DNA of 49,763 nt from Chloroflexota bacterium (GTDB taxonomy: Bacteria; Chloroflexota; Anaerolineae; VGOG01), in NCBI GenBank assembly GCA_030611885.1, contig JAUWOY010000021.1, forward strand, positions 1 through 49,763, in the 5' to 3' direction. Below the pieces are notes generated by a model that searched no databases, was not told where the DNA came from, and saw only the letters and a program-made list of their open reading frames with translations. Both the position numbers and the translations under genes were made by a program. Positions 1 through 7,342 of the stretch are shown here, in pieces. Positions within the stretch are counted from its first letter, which is position 1. Each line of letters starts with the position of its first letter.

Positions 1-394
1 CGTCCTCGTCCAGAGGCGCGACCTCGTTGCCCAGCACGTCGTGCCCGCCGCGCAGGTAGACCACGTCGTCGGTGACAAGCTCTTGCTGAAAGCCGTACTG
101 TTCCATCAGCTCCCGATCGTAGCCGATGAGCAGCAGGCAAACGGGACTGCCCTGTCCCTCGGCGATGGCGTTGGTCGCCAGCGTGGTCGAGAGGGCCACC
201 AGATCCACAGACTTCCGAAGTCTGGCAGACTTCGGAAGTCTTTGCACGGCCGCCACAGCTTCCCCGATGCCGATGGACAGGTCGTACCGCGTGGTCAGCG
301 CCTTGGCTGCCGCCAGCACTTCGCCCGTAGCGTGATCCACCAGCACGGCGTCGGTGTACGTCCCGCCCGTGTCAATCCCCAACGCAACCGTCAT
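1..394 (-). CDS. Hydantoinase/oxoprolinase family protein, N-terminal part (runs off the window)
   Basis: The first 131 codons are present; the rest lies beyond position 1. The start (MTVALGIDTGGTYTDAVL) carries the acetate-kinase/Hsp70-like phosphate loop DTGGTYTD typical of the hydantoinase/oxoprolinase N-terminal domain, followed by the conserved STTLATNA motif. Members of the family are ATP-dependent amidohydrolases of hydantoins or 5-oxoproline, or acetone/acetophenone carboxylase subunits; the substrate cannot be assigned. It starts 32 bp after the MetH-activation gene and is probably the last readable gene of the metV-metF unit. Odd feature: codons 52-62 are made of two palindromes (209-241), exactly 33 bp, inserted in frame between two conserved segments. 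Confidence 0.8.
   Translation of the reverse strand, partial: MTVALGIDTGGTYTDAVLVDHATGEVLAAAKALTTRYDLSIGIGEAVAAVQRLPKSARLRKSVDLVALSTTLATNAIAEGQGSPVCLLLIGYDRELMEQYGFQQELVTDDVVYLRGGHDVLGNEVAPLDED
209..241. repeat. Paired palindrome AGACTTC(C/G)GAAGTCT inside a coding region
   Basis: Two 15-bp palindromes, AGACTTCCGAAGTCT at 209-223 and AGACTTCGGAAGTCT at 227-241, are separated by three bases. Together they are 33 bp, or 11 codons, and leave the hydantoinase frame open. The same palindrome occurs twice in the composite element at 36376-36490. Confidence 0.85.
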
Positions 395-395
395 G

Positions 396-446
396 TTCCG
401 ATTTCCGATTTGCGATTTCCGATTTTCAATTTGCTGATTTGCCGAT
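396..446. repeat. Heptad-periodic spacer
   Basis: Short units of the type CGATTTS recur every 7 nt (CGATTTC, CGATTTG, CGATTTC, CGATTTT, CAATTTG). The stretch fills the gap between the activation-protein gene and the hydantoinase start and runs slightly into the 3' end of the former. Similar 7-nt-periodic spacers with other units occur across the window. Confidence 0.6.
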
Positions 447-1127
447 CTCACTCTCTCGGCGCCGCCAGCAGCTATTCCGCAGGGCACAGTAGCGGCAGAC
501 CGATCCGACTTCGTGTGACTCGTAGCCAGGCCCCAGGCCGATGACCAGGGAGACCGACTTGTGCGGCTCCAGCACGCAATACTTGTTAAGCCGCACGCCA
601 ATATCGGCCAGGAGCAGCAAGGCGCAAAGTTCACGCTGTCCCTGCACCGGCCAGCCGACCAGTCCCCCAGGGCTGAGCGCGGGGCCCACGCCCCAGCCGC
701 GCCCGGCGGCCTGCTCCTCGGCCAGGCGGCGCAGCCTCTCGCCGACCAGGCCCAGCGCCATCACTCCCGCGCAGTCGAGCATGTAGGAGAGCAACGGCTC
801 GTCCGCTCTGTAAAGCTCGGCCACCCGCGCCGCCAGCGCGGGGCCGATGGTGTAGACCGCCACCAGCAGCCGCTTCGCCGGGGACAGCAGGTACGCCTTG
901 GGCCCGACGGTGAGACCAGCGCTGTCCATCGCCAGTTCGACTCGCTCTCCCGCCACATCGCGTACCTCGAACTCGTCGTAGATAGCAACAGGGGCGAAGA
1001 GGGTCTGGCCCAAAGCGATGGCCTCCTCTGTGGAGGCCACCAACCCTGGCCGGCCCTCATTCCGCCCCTGGGCCGCGAGCAGTTCTTCGGCGGTAAAGGT
1101 GATGGTTACGTCTTGCAGAATGGGCAT
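426..1127 (-). CDS. Methionine-synthase activation-domain protein (corrinoid reactivation candidate)
   Basis: A 233-aa protein resembling the stand-alone form of the vitamin B12-dependent methionine synthase activation domain. In MetH this domain binds S-adenosylmethionine and supports reductive remethylation of inactive Co(II)-cobalamin. Seen here: a central YMLDCAGVMAL-type helix, the loop GLGPGYESH near residue 200, and a C-terminal cysteine set C211-x2-C214-x5-C220 that could hold a metal or Fe-S centre. It is cytoplasmic, with no signal or membrane segment. It follows metF by 88 bp, so it probably shares the metV promoter. Inference: it keeps the window's separate corrinoid proteins active, the job done elsewhere by RamA-type proteins, none of which I see here. 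Family call is good; the physiological partner is not shown. Confidence 0.75.
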   Translation of the reverse strand: MPILQDVTITFTAEELLAAQGRNEGRPGLVASTEEAIALGQTLFAPVAIYDEFEVRDVAGERVELAMDSAGLTVGPKAYLLSPAKRLLVAVYTIGPALAARVAELYRADEPLLSYMLDCAGVMALGLVGERLRRLAEEQAAGRGWGVGPALSPGGLVGWPVQGQRELCALLLLADIGVRLNKYCVLEPHKSVSLVIGLGPGYESHEVGSVCRYCALRNSCWRRRESEIGKSAN

Positions 1128-1215
1128 GTTCTCAAAATCAGTAGATCACAATTTAAAGCAGAGTGGGCTTCCCATGCCCGCGTTTCGGCGACCCTTCGGT
1201 TGGGCTCAGGACAAG

Positions 1216-2082
1216 TCACAGGCCAGCCGCTTCCAAGACAGCCGGCACATGCTTCTCCCAGCCGAGGGGCATGAGGTGCACACCCTGGCACATGTTCTTC
1301 ATCTCCCGGATCAGACGGCCCGATATCTCGATGCTCGTTTTCGCCCTACTCTCCGCTTCATCCATCTCTTCAATCAAGCTATCGGGCACGTGCACCCCGG
1401 CCACGTTGGCGTTCATGAAGCGCGCCATACCAGCGGATTTCAGGAACACAATCCCTACCATCACCGGAACGTTCAGATGCTTGACCTGGTTCATAAAATC
1501 CTCGAACCTTTTGGGATCGTATACCGCCTGCGTTTGAAAGAACTGGGCTCCGGCCTTGACCTTCTTTTCCATCTTCATGATCTGCGGCTCCAGAGGGTTG
1601 GCTCCCGGCGTGACCACGGCTCCCAGGCAGAAATTCGGGCTGCCCTTGAGCTTCTGTCCCGCTAGATCGCGACCCTGCTGCAATTCGGACGCCGCGTGCA
1701 GAAGAGAGACTGAATCCAAGTCAAAGACTGGCTTGCCCCCTGGGTGATCGCCCAGGGATATGTGATCGCCGGTGAGGCAGAGGACGTTCTCAATCCCCAG
1801 CACGTAAGCGCTCAGAAGATCGGACTGCAGGGCAATGCGGTTGCGGTCGCGGCATGTTAGCTGGAAGACCGGCTCCAACTCCCTTTTCTTAAGTAAGTGA
1901 CAAACGGCCAGAGAGCCCAGTCGCATCACCGAGCTCTGCTGATCGGTTACGTTGATGGCGTCCACTCTCCCGCGAAGGAGTTCGGCCTCCTCTAACATCG
2001 TCTCGATGTCAACGCCTTTAGGGGGACCCACCTCCGAAGTCACCGCGAATTTACCAGATTCAAATACTTCCAAAAGTGTCAT
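1216..2082 (-). CDS. metF: Methylenetetrahydrofolate reductase
   Basis: A 288-aa TIM-barrel flavoprotein of the MTHFR family. Motifs include the N-terminal VTSEVGPPKG, INVTDQQSSVMR, a LTGDH motif (residues about 104-108), and FFQTQAVYD toward the C-terminus. It interconverts 5,10-methylene-THF and 5-methyl-THF. The size matches the short MetF of acetogens and Chloroflexota that works with the zinc-finger partner MetV, encoded just upstream. In a cluster full of methyltransferases the oxidative direction (methyl-THF to methylene-THF) is plausible but inferred. It starts 30 bp after metV ends. Confidence 0.93.
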   Translation of the reverse strand: MTLLEVFESGKFAVTSEVGPPKGVDIETMLEEAELLRGRVDAINVTDQQSSVMRLGSLAVCHLLKKRELEPVFQLTCRDRNRIALQSDLLSAYVLGIENVLCLTGDHISLGDHPGGKPVFDLDSVSLLHAASELQQGRDLAGQKLKGSPNFCLGAVVTPGANPLEPQIMKMEKKVKAGAQFFQTQAVYDPKRFEDFMNQVKHLNVPVMVGIVFLKSAGMARFMNANVAGVHVPDSLIEEMDEAESRAKTSIEISGRLIREMKNMCQGVHLMPLGWEKHVPAVLEAAGL

Positions 2083-2112
2083 CTCTTAATGGCCTCCTTA
2101 TATCATTCACCG

Positions 2113-2628
2113 CTACAGCGGTGGTCTGCCTTCGTATCGGCGCCAACTCGGGCCGGTGATCAAGTTACCCCAGTTACGCAGAATCTGTAAAACGACCCGT
2201 GGGACTTCGCGAGCTAAGGGCACATCCGTTCTAAAGAAGGTCTCGAAGATGGATGGGCACTCCAGGCGACCTGCCACCATATTCTCCCAGGCGGAGGTTC
2301 CAGATAACCGCCAATCGGGCGGCCCCTCGTAATTGCTCGTCAGCAAATCAACCCGATCGAGCCGCACGGTGCTCTCCCAGATCTCGTCCCACACACACCG
2401 CTTGCTCATGTCCACCTCGCAGTGGCCATCCATGGCTCCTCCGCAAGGGCCGTTGCGCTGCCCCTTGGGGCAACGCATGGGACAGACGAAGCCCGTGTGG
2501 CTTAGCACGCAATTCCCGCAGGATTGACAGTCAAAGAGCCACTCTTTCATCTTCCTCTCAACGACGAAGAAAACTTTGGAAAAGGCTCGACTTTGGAAAG
2601 CCTTTTCGAGTACATCATCTATTGACAT
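2113..2628 (-). CDS. metV: MetV-like MTHFR C-terminal zinc-finger protein
   Basis: A 171-aa protein of the methylenetetrahydrofolate reductase C-terminal family (MetV). The cysteine-rich core has C34-x2-C37-x2-C40, C49-x3-C53, C62, C70 and C78, as in MetV proteins of acetogens, where the small subunit binds zinc/iron and stabilises MetF. It is first in an apparent unit metV-metF-activation protein-hydantoinase, served by the promoter at 2839-2867. The start codon follows a purine-rich stretch about 10 nt upstream. Name is given by homology and context. Confidence 0.85.
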   Translation of the reverse strand: MSIDDVLEKAFQSRAFSKVFFVVERKMKEWLFDCQSCGNCVLSHTGFVCPMRCPKGQRNGPCGGAMDGHCEVDMSKRCVWDEIWESTVRLDRVDLLTSNYEGPPDWRLSGTSAWENMVAGRLECPSIFETFFRTDVPLAREVPRVVLQILRNWGNLITGPSWRRYEGRPPL

Positions 2629-2750
2629 TCGGTAACGTCCTCCTAACTAAGGTTTTTTAATCTAGCCCCTGCGAAGGTTTGGCAGTAGCTTCCGGATCGC
2701 AGTAATCCTTGTCCGTCGAAAACCGTCCCATTGACTTGGAAGGTCTGACA

Positions 2751-2788
2751 ATTCAACATCCAACTTCCAATACCCAATATCCAAACCA
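2751..2788. repeat. Heptad-periodic spacer
   Basis: AACATCC, AACTTCC, then AATACCC and AATATCC recur with a 7-nt step in the gap between the ybaK-like gene and metV. No gene is seen in 2629-2903; besides this repeat it holds the metV promoter. Confidence 0.5.
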
Positions 2789-2838
2789 GGCGGGGCGTTA
2801 GCCAACCTACTTACCCCTGACGCCTGAAACGGCCTCTT

Positions 2839-2867
2839 ATTGTAGCACGATTAGTCAAATCACGCAA
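2839..2867 (-). promoter_or_regulatory. Sigma-70-type promoter for metV-metF
   Basis: Read on the minus strand: TTGCGT (2862-2867), 17-bp spacer, TACAAT (2839-2844). It points at metV, about 200 nt downstream. Confidence 0.55.
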
Positions 2868-2903
2868 AGTCTCTACCCCTGACACCTGGGGCGGCTTCGT
2901 TCA

Positions 2904-3383
2904 TCACGAGGCGCTCACGGCAAAATCGCCTACCTGAGCACCCGCGATGGCCCGCAGCAGATCCTGGGGTATCACTTCCAATCCCGCGTCGGGGCGGCCG
3001 GAGCTGATGATCACTTTCTCCAGCTCCAAAACCCCCCGATCCACGTAGCCGGCGATGCCCTGCCGTCGAAAGCCTGCCACGGACACCGCACCGACCTGAA
3101 AGCCGGTGACCCGCTGCACATCCCGTTCCGAGGCCAGGGTAACCTCCTTGTCGCCCAGGGCATCGGCCACCTTTTTCAGGCTCAACTGCTTGTCGCCAGG
3201 GACCACCACCAGGGCGAAATCCCTCTTCGAGCGCTCCACGATCATGGCCTTCACCACCCAGGCCACCGGCACGTCCAGGTCTTCGGCCACTCCTTCGGCC
3301 GTGTATCGCTTGCGGACGTGCTCGTGATACGTGTAAGGAATGTCCTTCGCCTCCAGGGCACGCATAACCATCGTCTTGCCCAT
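2904..3383 (-). CDS. YbaK/EbsC family aminoacyl-tRNA deacylase
   Basis: A 159-aa single-domain YbaK-type protein. These enzymes hydrolyse mischarged Cys-tRNA(Pro) or related aminoacyl-tRNAs in trans. The conserved lysine sits in VVKAMIV (residues about 44-50); other family marks are LSLKKVADALG, a V-GAVS stretch and a C-terminal ISSGRPDAGLEV region. The start ATGGGCAAG has an AGGAGG ribosome site 7 nt upstream. It is not obviously tied to methyl metabolism and may be a separate unit. Confidence 0.88.
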   Translation of the reverse strand: MGKTMVMRALEAKDIPYTYHEHVRKRYTAEGVAEDLDVPVAWVVKAMIVERSKRDFALVVVPGDKQLSLKKVADALGDKEVTLASERDVQRVTGFQVGAVSVAGFRRQGIAGYVDRGVLELEKVIISSGRPDAGLEVIPQDLLRAIAGAQVGDFAVSAS

Positions 3384-3398
3384 CGGGTGCCTCCTATA

Positions 3399-3482
3399 TT
3401 GGAAGTTGGAAGTTGGAAATTGGATGTTGGAATGTCAGACCTTCCAATCTCCAACCTCTAACCTCCAACCTCTAACCTCCAG
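3399..3482. repeat. Heptad-periodic spacer (GGAAGTT / CCAACCT units)
   Basis: The first half runs GGAAGTT, GGAAGTT, GGAAATT, GGATGTT with a 7-nt step; the second half is the complementary style (AACCTCT, AACCTCC repeated). It lies directly upstream of the ybaK-like start. A shorter array with the same step (CCAATTT, CCAATTT, CTAATCT, CTAATTT) is at 3530-3563 next to the mttB1 stop. Confidence 0.7.
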
Positions 3483-3491
3483 CTTCGCAGA

Positions 3492-3523
3492 GAGCAGGGT
3501 AGAGGCACACCCCTACCCTGCTC
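3492..3523 (-). terminator. Hairpin after the mttB1 gene (possible terminator)
   Basis: Perfect 11-bp stem GAGCAGGGTAG / CTACCCTGCTC with a 10-nt loop, about 45 nt past the mttB1 stop. There is no clear U-tract, so it may instead protect the 3' end. Confidence 0.4.
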
Positions 3524-3565
3524 AATCAGCCTCCAATTTCCAATTTCTAATCTCTAATTTCCAGG

Positions 3566-5038
3566 CTACGCCAGAGCTACCTTCTCTTCTGCCTTGTGCC
3601 GTTCGTCGGCCTGGGCGATGATCTCCTTCAGCCTGTCCTCCACGTCTTCGGGGATGGGCTCAGGTTCGTAGGTTTCGATCAGGCTGATGACCTTCTCGTG
3701 CACTCGATCACCCAGGGTTTTGGCTCCGGCTGCCTCCCAATCGTCAACCTTGGCTCGGTTAACGAGCTCCGGGCGCCAGAACTCCCTGAAGTGCTTCAAA
3801 GTGTGCTTCTCGCCCAAGAAGTGACCGCCGGGGCCCACCTTGGCGATGACGTTCACGGCCAGGGTCTCCTCGTCCACAGGAATGCCCCCCATGATGCGCT
3901 TGACCATGCCGATGATCTCGTTGGACATGACCAGCATATCGTAGGAGCCGACCAGTCCAGACTCCAGATACCCCACGTCGTGTATCAGACTGGCCCCCGA
4001 CAGGGCCGCCGTGGCGATGGATATCGCGCCCTCGATGGCCGCCTGCTGATCGGCAGACTTAGCATCGCTGCAGCCGGCTGTGGAGAACATGGGCAGACCC
4101 AGCCATTTGGCGATCTCGGTCAACCCCGCGCTGAGCAAGGGTAGCTCCGGTGCGCCGTAGGAGTAAGTGGTGGTGAGCATGTCCATGATAGTAACTACCC
4201 CGCCCATGATCACGGGCGCGCCCTCTTTTTTCAGTTGAGACACCACGATGCCCGACAGGCTCTCGGCCAGGGCCTGCACCAAAACACCCGCCATGGTGGC
4301 CGGCGCCGTTCCGCCGGCGCTGGGGCAGGGGGTGATGATGGCCGGGATGCTCTTCTCGGCCGCGTAGAGCACTTTCTCCGTCGCAGTCTGGGAGTGTTCC
4401 AGGGGAGAACTGGGCTCGGTATAGATCACGAACAGGGGCGTCTTCTGGAACTCTTGCTCTCCACCCACTACTTCGCAGGCCATCCGGTACTGATCGGCCA
4501 GTCCCTCCCTGTCCACCGCAGTGACGACCAGCGGTTTGGTCACACCCTGGAGCGCAGCCAGCAACTGATGCCGGTCGTAGGTGCCGATGGGCACGTCCGA
4601 GGTCAGCCCCAGAGGCATATAGAAGTCTATGTTGGGCAGGGAATCGGCGATCTTAGCTGCGTTGTAGCTGTCTTGGTAGGTGTAACGCCTTCGCTCGTTG
4701 TCGTAGGGATCGCGGATGAAGGGGCAGTCGGAGCCGGTGCCGAAGTAGATGTGGTTCTTTTCCAGGGCGATCTTCTTGGAGCGATCCCGCCCGGCGAGGA
4801 CGATCCGCCCTGGCGCCTCGGCCACGGCCTCCTCAACCATGGCGGCGGGAATATGTACCAGGGTATCGTCGCTGATGTACGCCCCCTCCTCCTGCAACAA
4901 CTCCAGAGCTTCTTCGCAGTACACCCTGACTCCCGTCTCCCCCAGCACCTCCAGGGCGCTGAAGAAGATCTCCTCGATCTGGCTATCGGAGAGGATGCGG
5001 AACTGAGGCGTGGTATTTACTTGATAGTTGACCCTCAT
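3566..5038 (-). CDS. MttB-family methyltransferase, paralogue 1
   Basis: A 490-aa member of the trimethylamine methyltransferase (MttB) superfamily, the usual length. I start at MRVNYQVN (5038), because the ORF upstream is heptad repeat DNA and several paralogues begin with the same M-R/N-x-N-Y. Motifs: YFGTGSDCP (about residue 98), PCPSAGGTAP, the central FSTAGCSDAK, LIHDVGYLESG, and KVGPGGHFLGEKHT near residue 420. No in-frame amber is present, so it is the non-pyrrolysine type. Expected reaction: methyl transfer from a quaternary or tertiary amine to Co(I) of a corrinoid protein, here most likely the one just upstream (5129-5770). Closest in this window to paralogue 4. Substrate unknown. 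Confidence 0.88.
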   Translation of the reverse strand: MRVNYQVNTTPQFRILSDSQIEEIFFSALEVLGETGVRVYCEEALELLQEEGAYISDDTLVHIPAAMVEEAVAEAPGRIVLAGRDRSKKIALEKNHIYFGTGSDCPFIRDPYDNERRRYTYQDSYNAAKIADSLPNIDFYMPLGLTSDVPIGTYDRHQLLAALQGVTKPLVVTAVDREGLADQYRMACEVVGGEQEFQKTPLFVIYTEPSSPLEHSQTATEKVLYAAEKSIPAIITPCPSAGGTAPATMAGVLVQALAESLSGIVVSQLKKEGAPVIMGGVVTIMDMLTTTYSYGAPELPLLSAGLTEIAKWLGLPMFSTAGCSDAKSADQQAAIEGAISIATAALSGASLIHDVGYLESGLVGSYDMLVMSNEIIGMVKRIMGGIPVDEETLAVNVIAKVGPGGHFLGEKHTLKHFREFWRPELVNRAKVDDWEAAGAKTLGDRVHEKVISLIETYEPEPIPEDVEDRLKEIIAQADERHKAEEKVALA

Positions 5039-5056
5039 AGTTTTCTCCTTCTTTCT

Positions 5057-5125
5057 GGAAGTTGGAGGTTGGAGGTTGGAAGGTGGAAGACTGACATCCA
5101 ACCTCCAACATCTAACATCCAACCT
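5057..5125. repeat. Heptad-periodic spacer between corrinoid protein and mttB1
   Basis: GGAAGTT, GGAGGTT, GGAGGTT, GGAAGGT on one side and CCAACCT, CCAACAT, CTAACAT, CCAACCT on the other, both with a 7-nt step. The two halves can pair as a loose stem. It lies just upstream of the mttB1 ribosome site. Confidence 0.7.
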
Positions 5126-5128
5126 CAT

Positions 5129-5770
5129 CTATGCCAGACCCATGAGCTCCTTGGCCAGATCTACAGCCGCCGGCGCGCTGGAGGCAGTGCCGTCAGCCCC
5201 GATCTGCTTGGCGAAGTCAGCGGTCACCGGCGCCCCACCGACCATCACCTTGACCTGGTCTCTCAGGCCGGCTTCCTTGAGAGCATCAATAGTGCGGCCC
5301 ATGTTGCGCATGGTGGTGGTCAATAGAGCCGACATACCCACAATGTCCGGCTCTTCCTTCTTTACCGCTTCCACGAAGGCCTCGGGGGACACATCAGTGC
5401 CCAGGTTAAAGATCTTAAAACCGGCTCCCTCCATCATCATTCCCACCAGGTTCTTGCCGATGTCGTGAAGGTCGCCTTCTACCGTGCCCATGGCCACTTT
5501 CCCCACTGCTATGCTCTCGCCCGCGGCCAGCAGCGGCTCCAGCACGTTCATGGAGCCCTTCATGGTGCGGGCCGAGAGCAGCACCTCGGGCACGAACATC
5601 CGTCCGGCTTTGAACTCCACGCCCACGTGGTCCATGCCCGGCATGAGTCCCCCATCCAGGATCTCCTTGGCGCTGAGGCCCTCGTCCAGAGCAACCTTCG
5701 TCAGGTTGGGGATGGCGTCCTCGTCGCCTTCGATTACCGCCTTCGAAATCTTCTCTAGTACATCACTCAT
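5129..5770 (-). CDS. Corrinoid protein (MttC/MtbC-like), copy 1
   Basis: A 213-aa two-domain corrinoid-binding protein. The N-terminal half (about 1-90) is the four-helix cap domain; the C-terminal half is the Rossmann-like B12 domain with D100-L-H102-D-I-G105, where H102 should be the lower axial ligand to cobalt, then MSALLTTTM and VGGAPV. It shuttles a methyl group between an MttB enzyme and an acceptor methyltransferase. Its ATG overlaps the mttB2 stop (ATGA), a sign of translational coupling, and mttB1 follows. Confidence 0.93.
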   Translation of the reverse strand: MSDVLEKISKAVIEGDEDAIPNLTKVALDEGLSAKEILDGGLMPGMDHVGVEFKAGRMFVPEVLLSARTMKGSMNVLEPLLAAGESIAVGKVAMGTVEGDLHDIGKNLVGMMMEGAGFKIFNLGTDVSPEAFVEAVKKEEPDIVGMSALLTTTMRNMGRTIDALKEAGLRDQVKVMVGGAPVTADFAKQIGADGTASSAPAAVDLAKELMGLA

Positions 5771-7248
5771 TTTGTTCCTCCTTTTTTAATTTCTAATTCC
5801 CTTACCCGCGCCTCGGCCGCGGCCAGTATCTCCTCGATCTGGGCCGGCACGCCTTCGGGCAACTCAGGCGGCTGATAGGTATCCAATATCTCCGTCAGCT
5901 TCTCCTGCACCCGATCGCCCAGGGTTGGGGATCCGGCTGCCTCCCAATCGTCAACTTTGCTGCGATCTATCAGCGCCGGAGCCCAGAATTCCCTGAAGTG
6001 TCTCAGAGTGTGCTTTTCGCCCAGGAAGTGGCCACCGGGACCCACCTTATCTATGACATCCACGGCCAGGGTCTCGGGCGTGACCTCGATGCCCTGCCGG
6101 ATGCGTTTGGTGTGGCCGATGGCCTCGTTCATCAGCACCAACTGCTGCAGCGAGCCCGTCATGCCGCTTTCGATGTATCCCACGTCGTGGCACAGATCGC
6201 CGCCGCTGAGGCCGGAGAAGAGCACCGAAAGGGCGCCTTCCAAAGCCGCCTGCTGATCAATCACCTTGGCGTCGGTGCAGCCGCCGGTGGTCCACAGCGG
6301 CAGCCCCACGTGGTGGGCCAACTCCGTAAGTCCGGCCTGAAGCAGGGACAGTTCCGGTGCCCCGTAGGCCAGGACGGCGTACTGCATGTCCATGATGGAG
6401 ACCACGCCGCCCATGAAGAAGGGCAACCCTGGCGCGATGAGCTGGGCGACTACCAGGCCCATCCACGATTCGGCCGCTGCCTGGGTCAAGATGCCCGCCA
6501 TGGTGGACGGGGCTGTCCCGCCCGCACTGGGGCACGGAGTGAAGATCAAGGGCACCCGGTGTTCAGCCGCGAAGATCAGCTTGTTGAGAGCCTCCTCGTT
6601 GCTCACCAGGGGAGAGAGCGGCTCGCAGTAATGGATGTAGTTGGGCCGCTTCTCGAAGGCCTTCTGCCCGCCGGCGGCCGCCACAGCCATCTTGTGGATA
6701 TCCTCGCCGTCCTCCCAATCGTAGGACCAGGCCACGATGGGCTTGCTGGTGTTGGGGAACATCTCGGCGAACTCGTAGGTGGCCCCCAGCTCAGGGTGGA
6801 CATCGCTGACGGTGCCCAACGATTCGCAAAAGTCTATGTTGGGCAGCGCGTCGCACACCTTGGCCACGGCGCTGGCATCCTGGCGCAGGTACTCGCGGCG
6901 CTGGCCGGTATACGGGTCGAGGAAGTTGGGGCAGGTGGGGCCGGGGCCGTAGTATGGCCTGCCCGCACCAATGTATATATTCTTCTCCGCATCGCCGTCC
7001 CGCGCCCATACGGTGAAGCTGCGAGGCGCGGTGGAAAGGGCCTGTTTCACCATGTAGGACGGAATGCGCACCCGGAGACCTTCCACGCTGGCTCCATTCT
7101 CGCCCAGGATCTGCCGGACTTCCTCATTGTGCACATCTAGCCCGATCTCCTCCAACACCCTCAGAACAGCCTGAACGATCTCCTCCAACTGATCATTGGA
7201 TAGGACGCGGAACTGTGGACCGGCGTTCGTCTGATAGTTAACTCTCAT
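5767..7248 (-). CDS. MttB-family methyltransferase, paralogue 2
   Basis: A 493-aa MttB-superfamily protein without in-frame amber. The start MRVNYQTN (7248) was chosen over an upstream one because the DNA above it is heptad repeat and the N-terminus then matches paralogue 1. Motifs: YYGPGPTCPNF (a variant of GTGSDCP), PCPSAGGTAP, the central WTTGGCTDAKVID, LCHDVGYIESG, KVGPGGHFLGEKHT. It lies between the pterin methyltransferase and corrinoid protein 1 in the riboswitch-headed unit and overlaps the latter by four bases, so it probably uses that corrinoid protein. Substrate unknown. Confidence 0.88.
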   Translation of the reverse strand: MRVNYQTNAGPQFRVLSNDQLEEIVQAVLRVLEEIGLDVHNEEVRQILGENGASVEGLRVRIPSYMVKQALSTAPRSFTVWARDGDAEKNIYIGAGRPYYGPGPTCPNFLDPYTGQRREYLRQDASAVAKVCDALPNIDFCESLGTVSDVHPELGATYEFAEMFPNTSKPIVAWSYDWEDGEDIHKMAVAAAGGQKAFEKRPNYIHYCEPLSPLVSNEEALNKLIFAAEHRVPLIFTPCPSAGGTAPSTMAGILTQAAAESWMGLVVAQLIAPGLPFFMGGVVSIMDMQYAVLAYGAPELSLLQAGLTELAHHVGLPLWTTGGCTDAKVIDQQAALEGALSVLFSGLSGGDLCHDVGYIESGMTGSLQQLVLMNEAIGHTKRIRQGIEVTPETLAVDVIDKVGPGGHFLGEKHTLRHFREFWAPALIDRSKVDDWEAAGSPTLGDRVQEKLTEILDTYQPPELPEGVPAQIEEILAAAEARVRELEIKKGGTK

Positions 7249-7267
7249 AGAGCTTCCTCCTTTGTTC

Positions 7268-7320
7268 GGATATTGGATATTGATATTGGATATTGGAGGT
7301 TTGAGGTTTGAAGTTTGGTT
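7268..7320. repeat. Heptad-periodic spacer upstream of mttB2
   Basis: Units GGATATT, GATATT, GGATATT, GGAGGTT, TGAGGTT, TGAAGTT step by about 7 nt and fill the space between the pterin methyltransferase stop and the mttB2 start. Confidence 0.65.
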
Positions 7321-7342
7321 AGCACCTCCTTCTACCGTCACT

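Noticed and set aside
2839-2859. TTGACT-TACAAT as the metV promoter
   Set aside because: The spacer would be only 8 nt; the overlapping TTGCGT-N17-TACAAT fits better.
3399-3482. Heptad arrays as CRISPR repeats
   Set aside because: Units are 7 nt, contiguous and variable, without spacers of 30-40 bp, and no cas genes are present.
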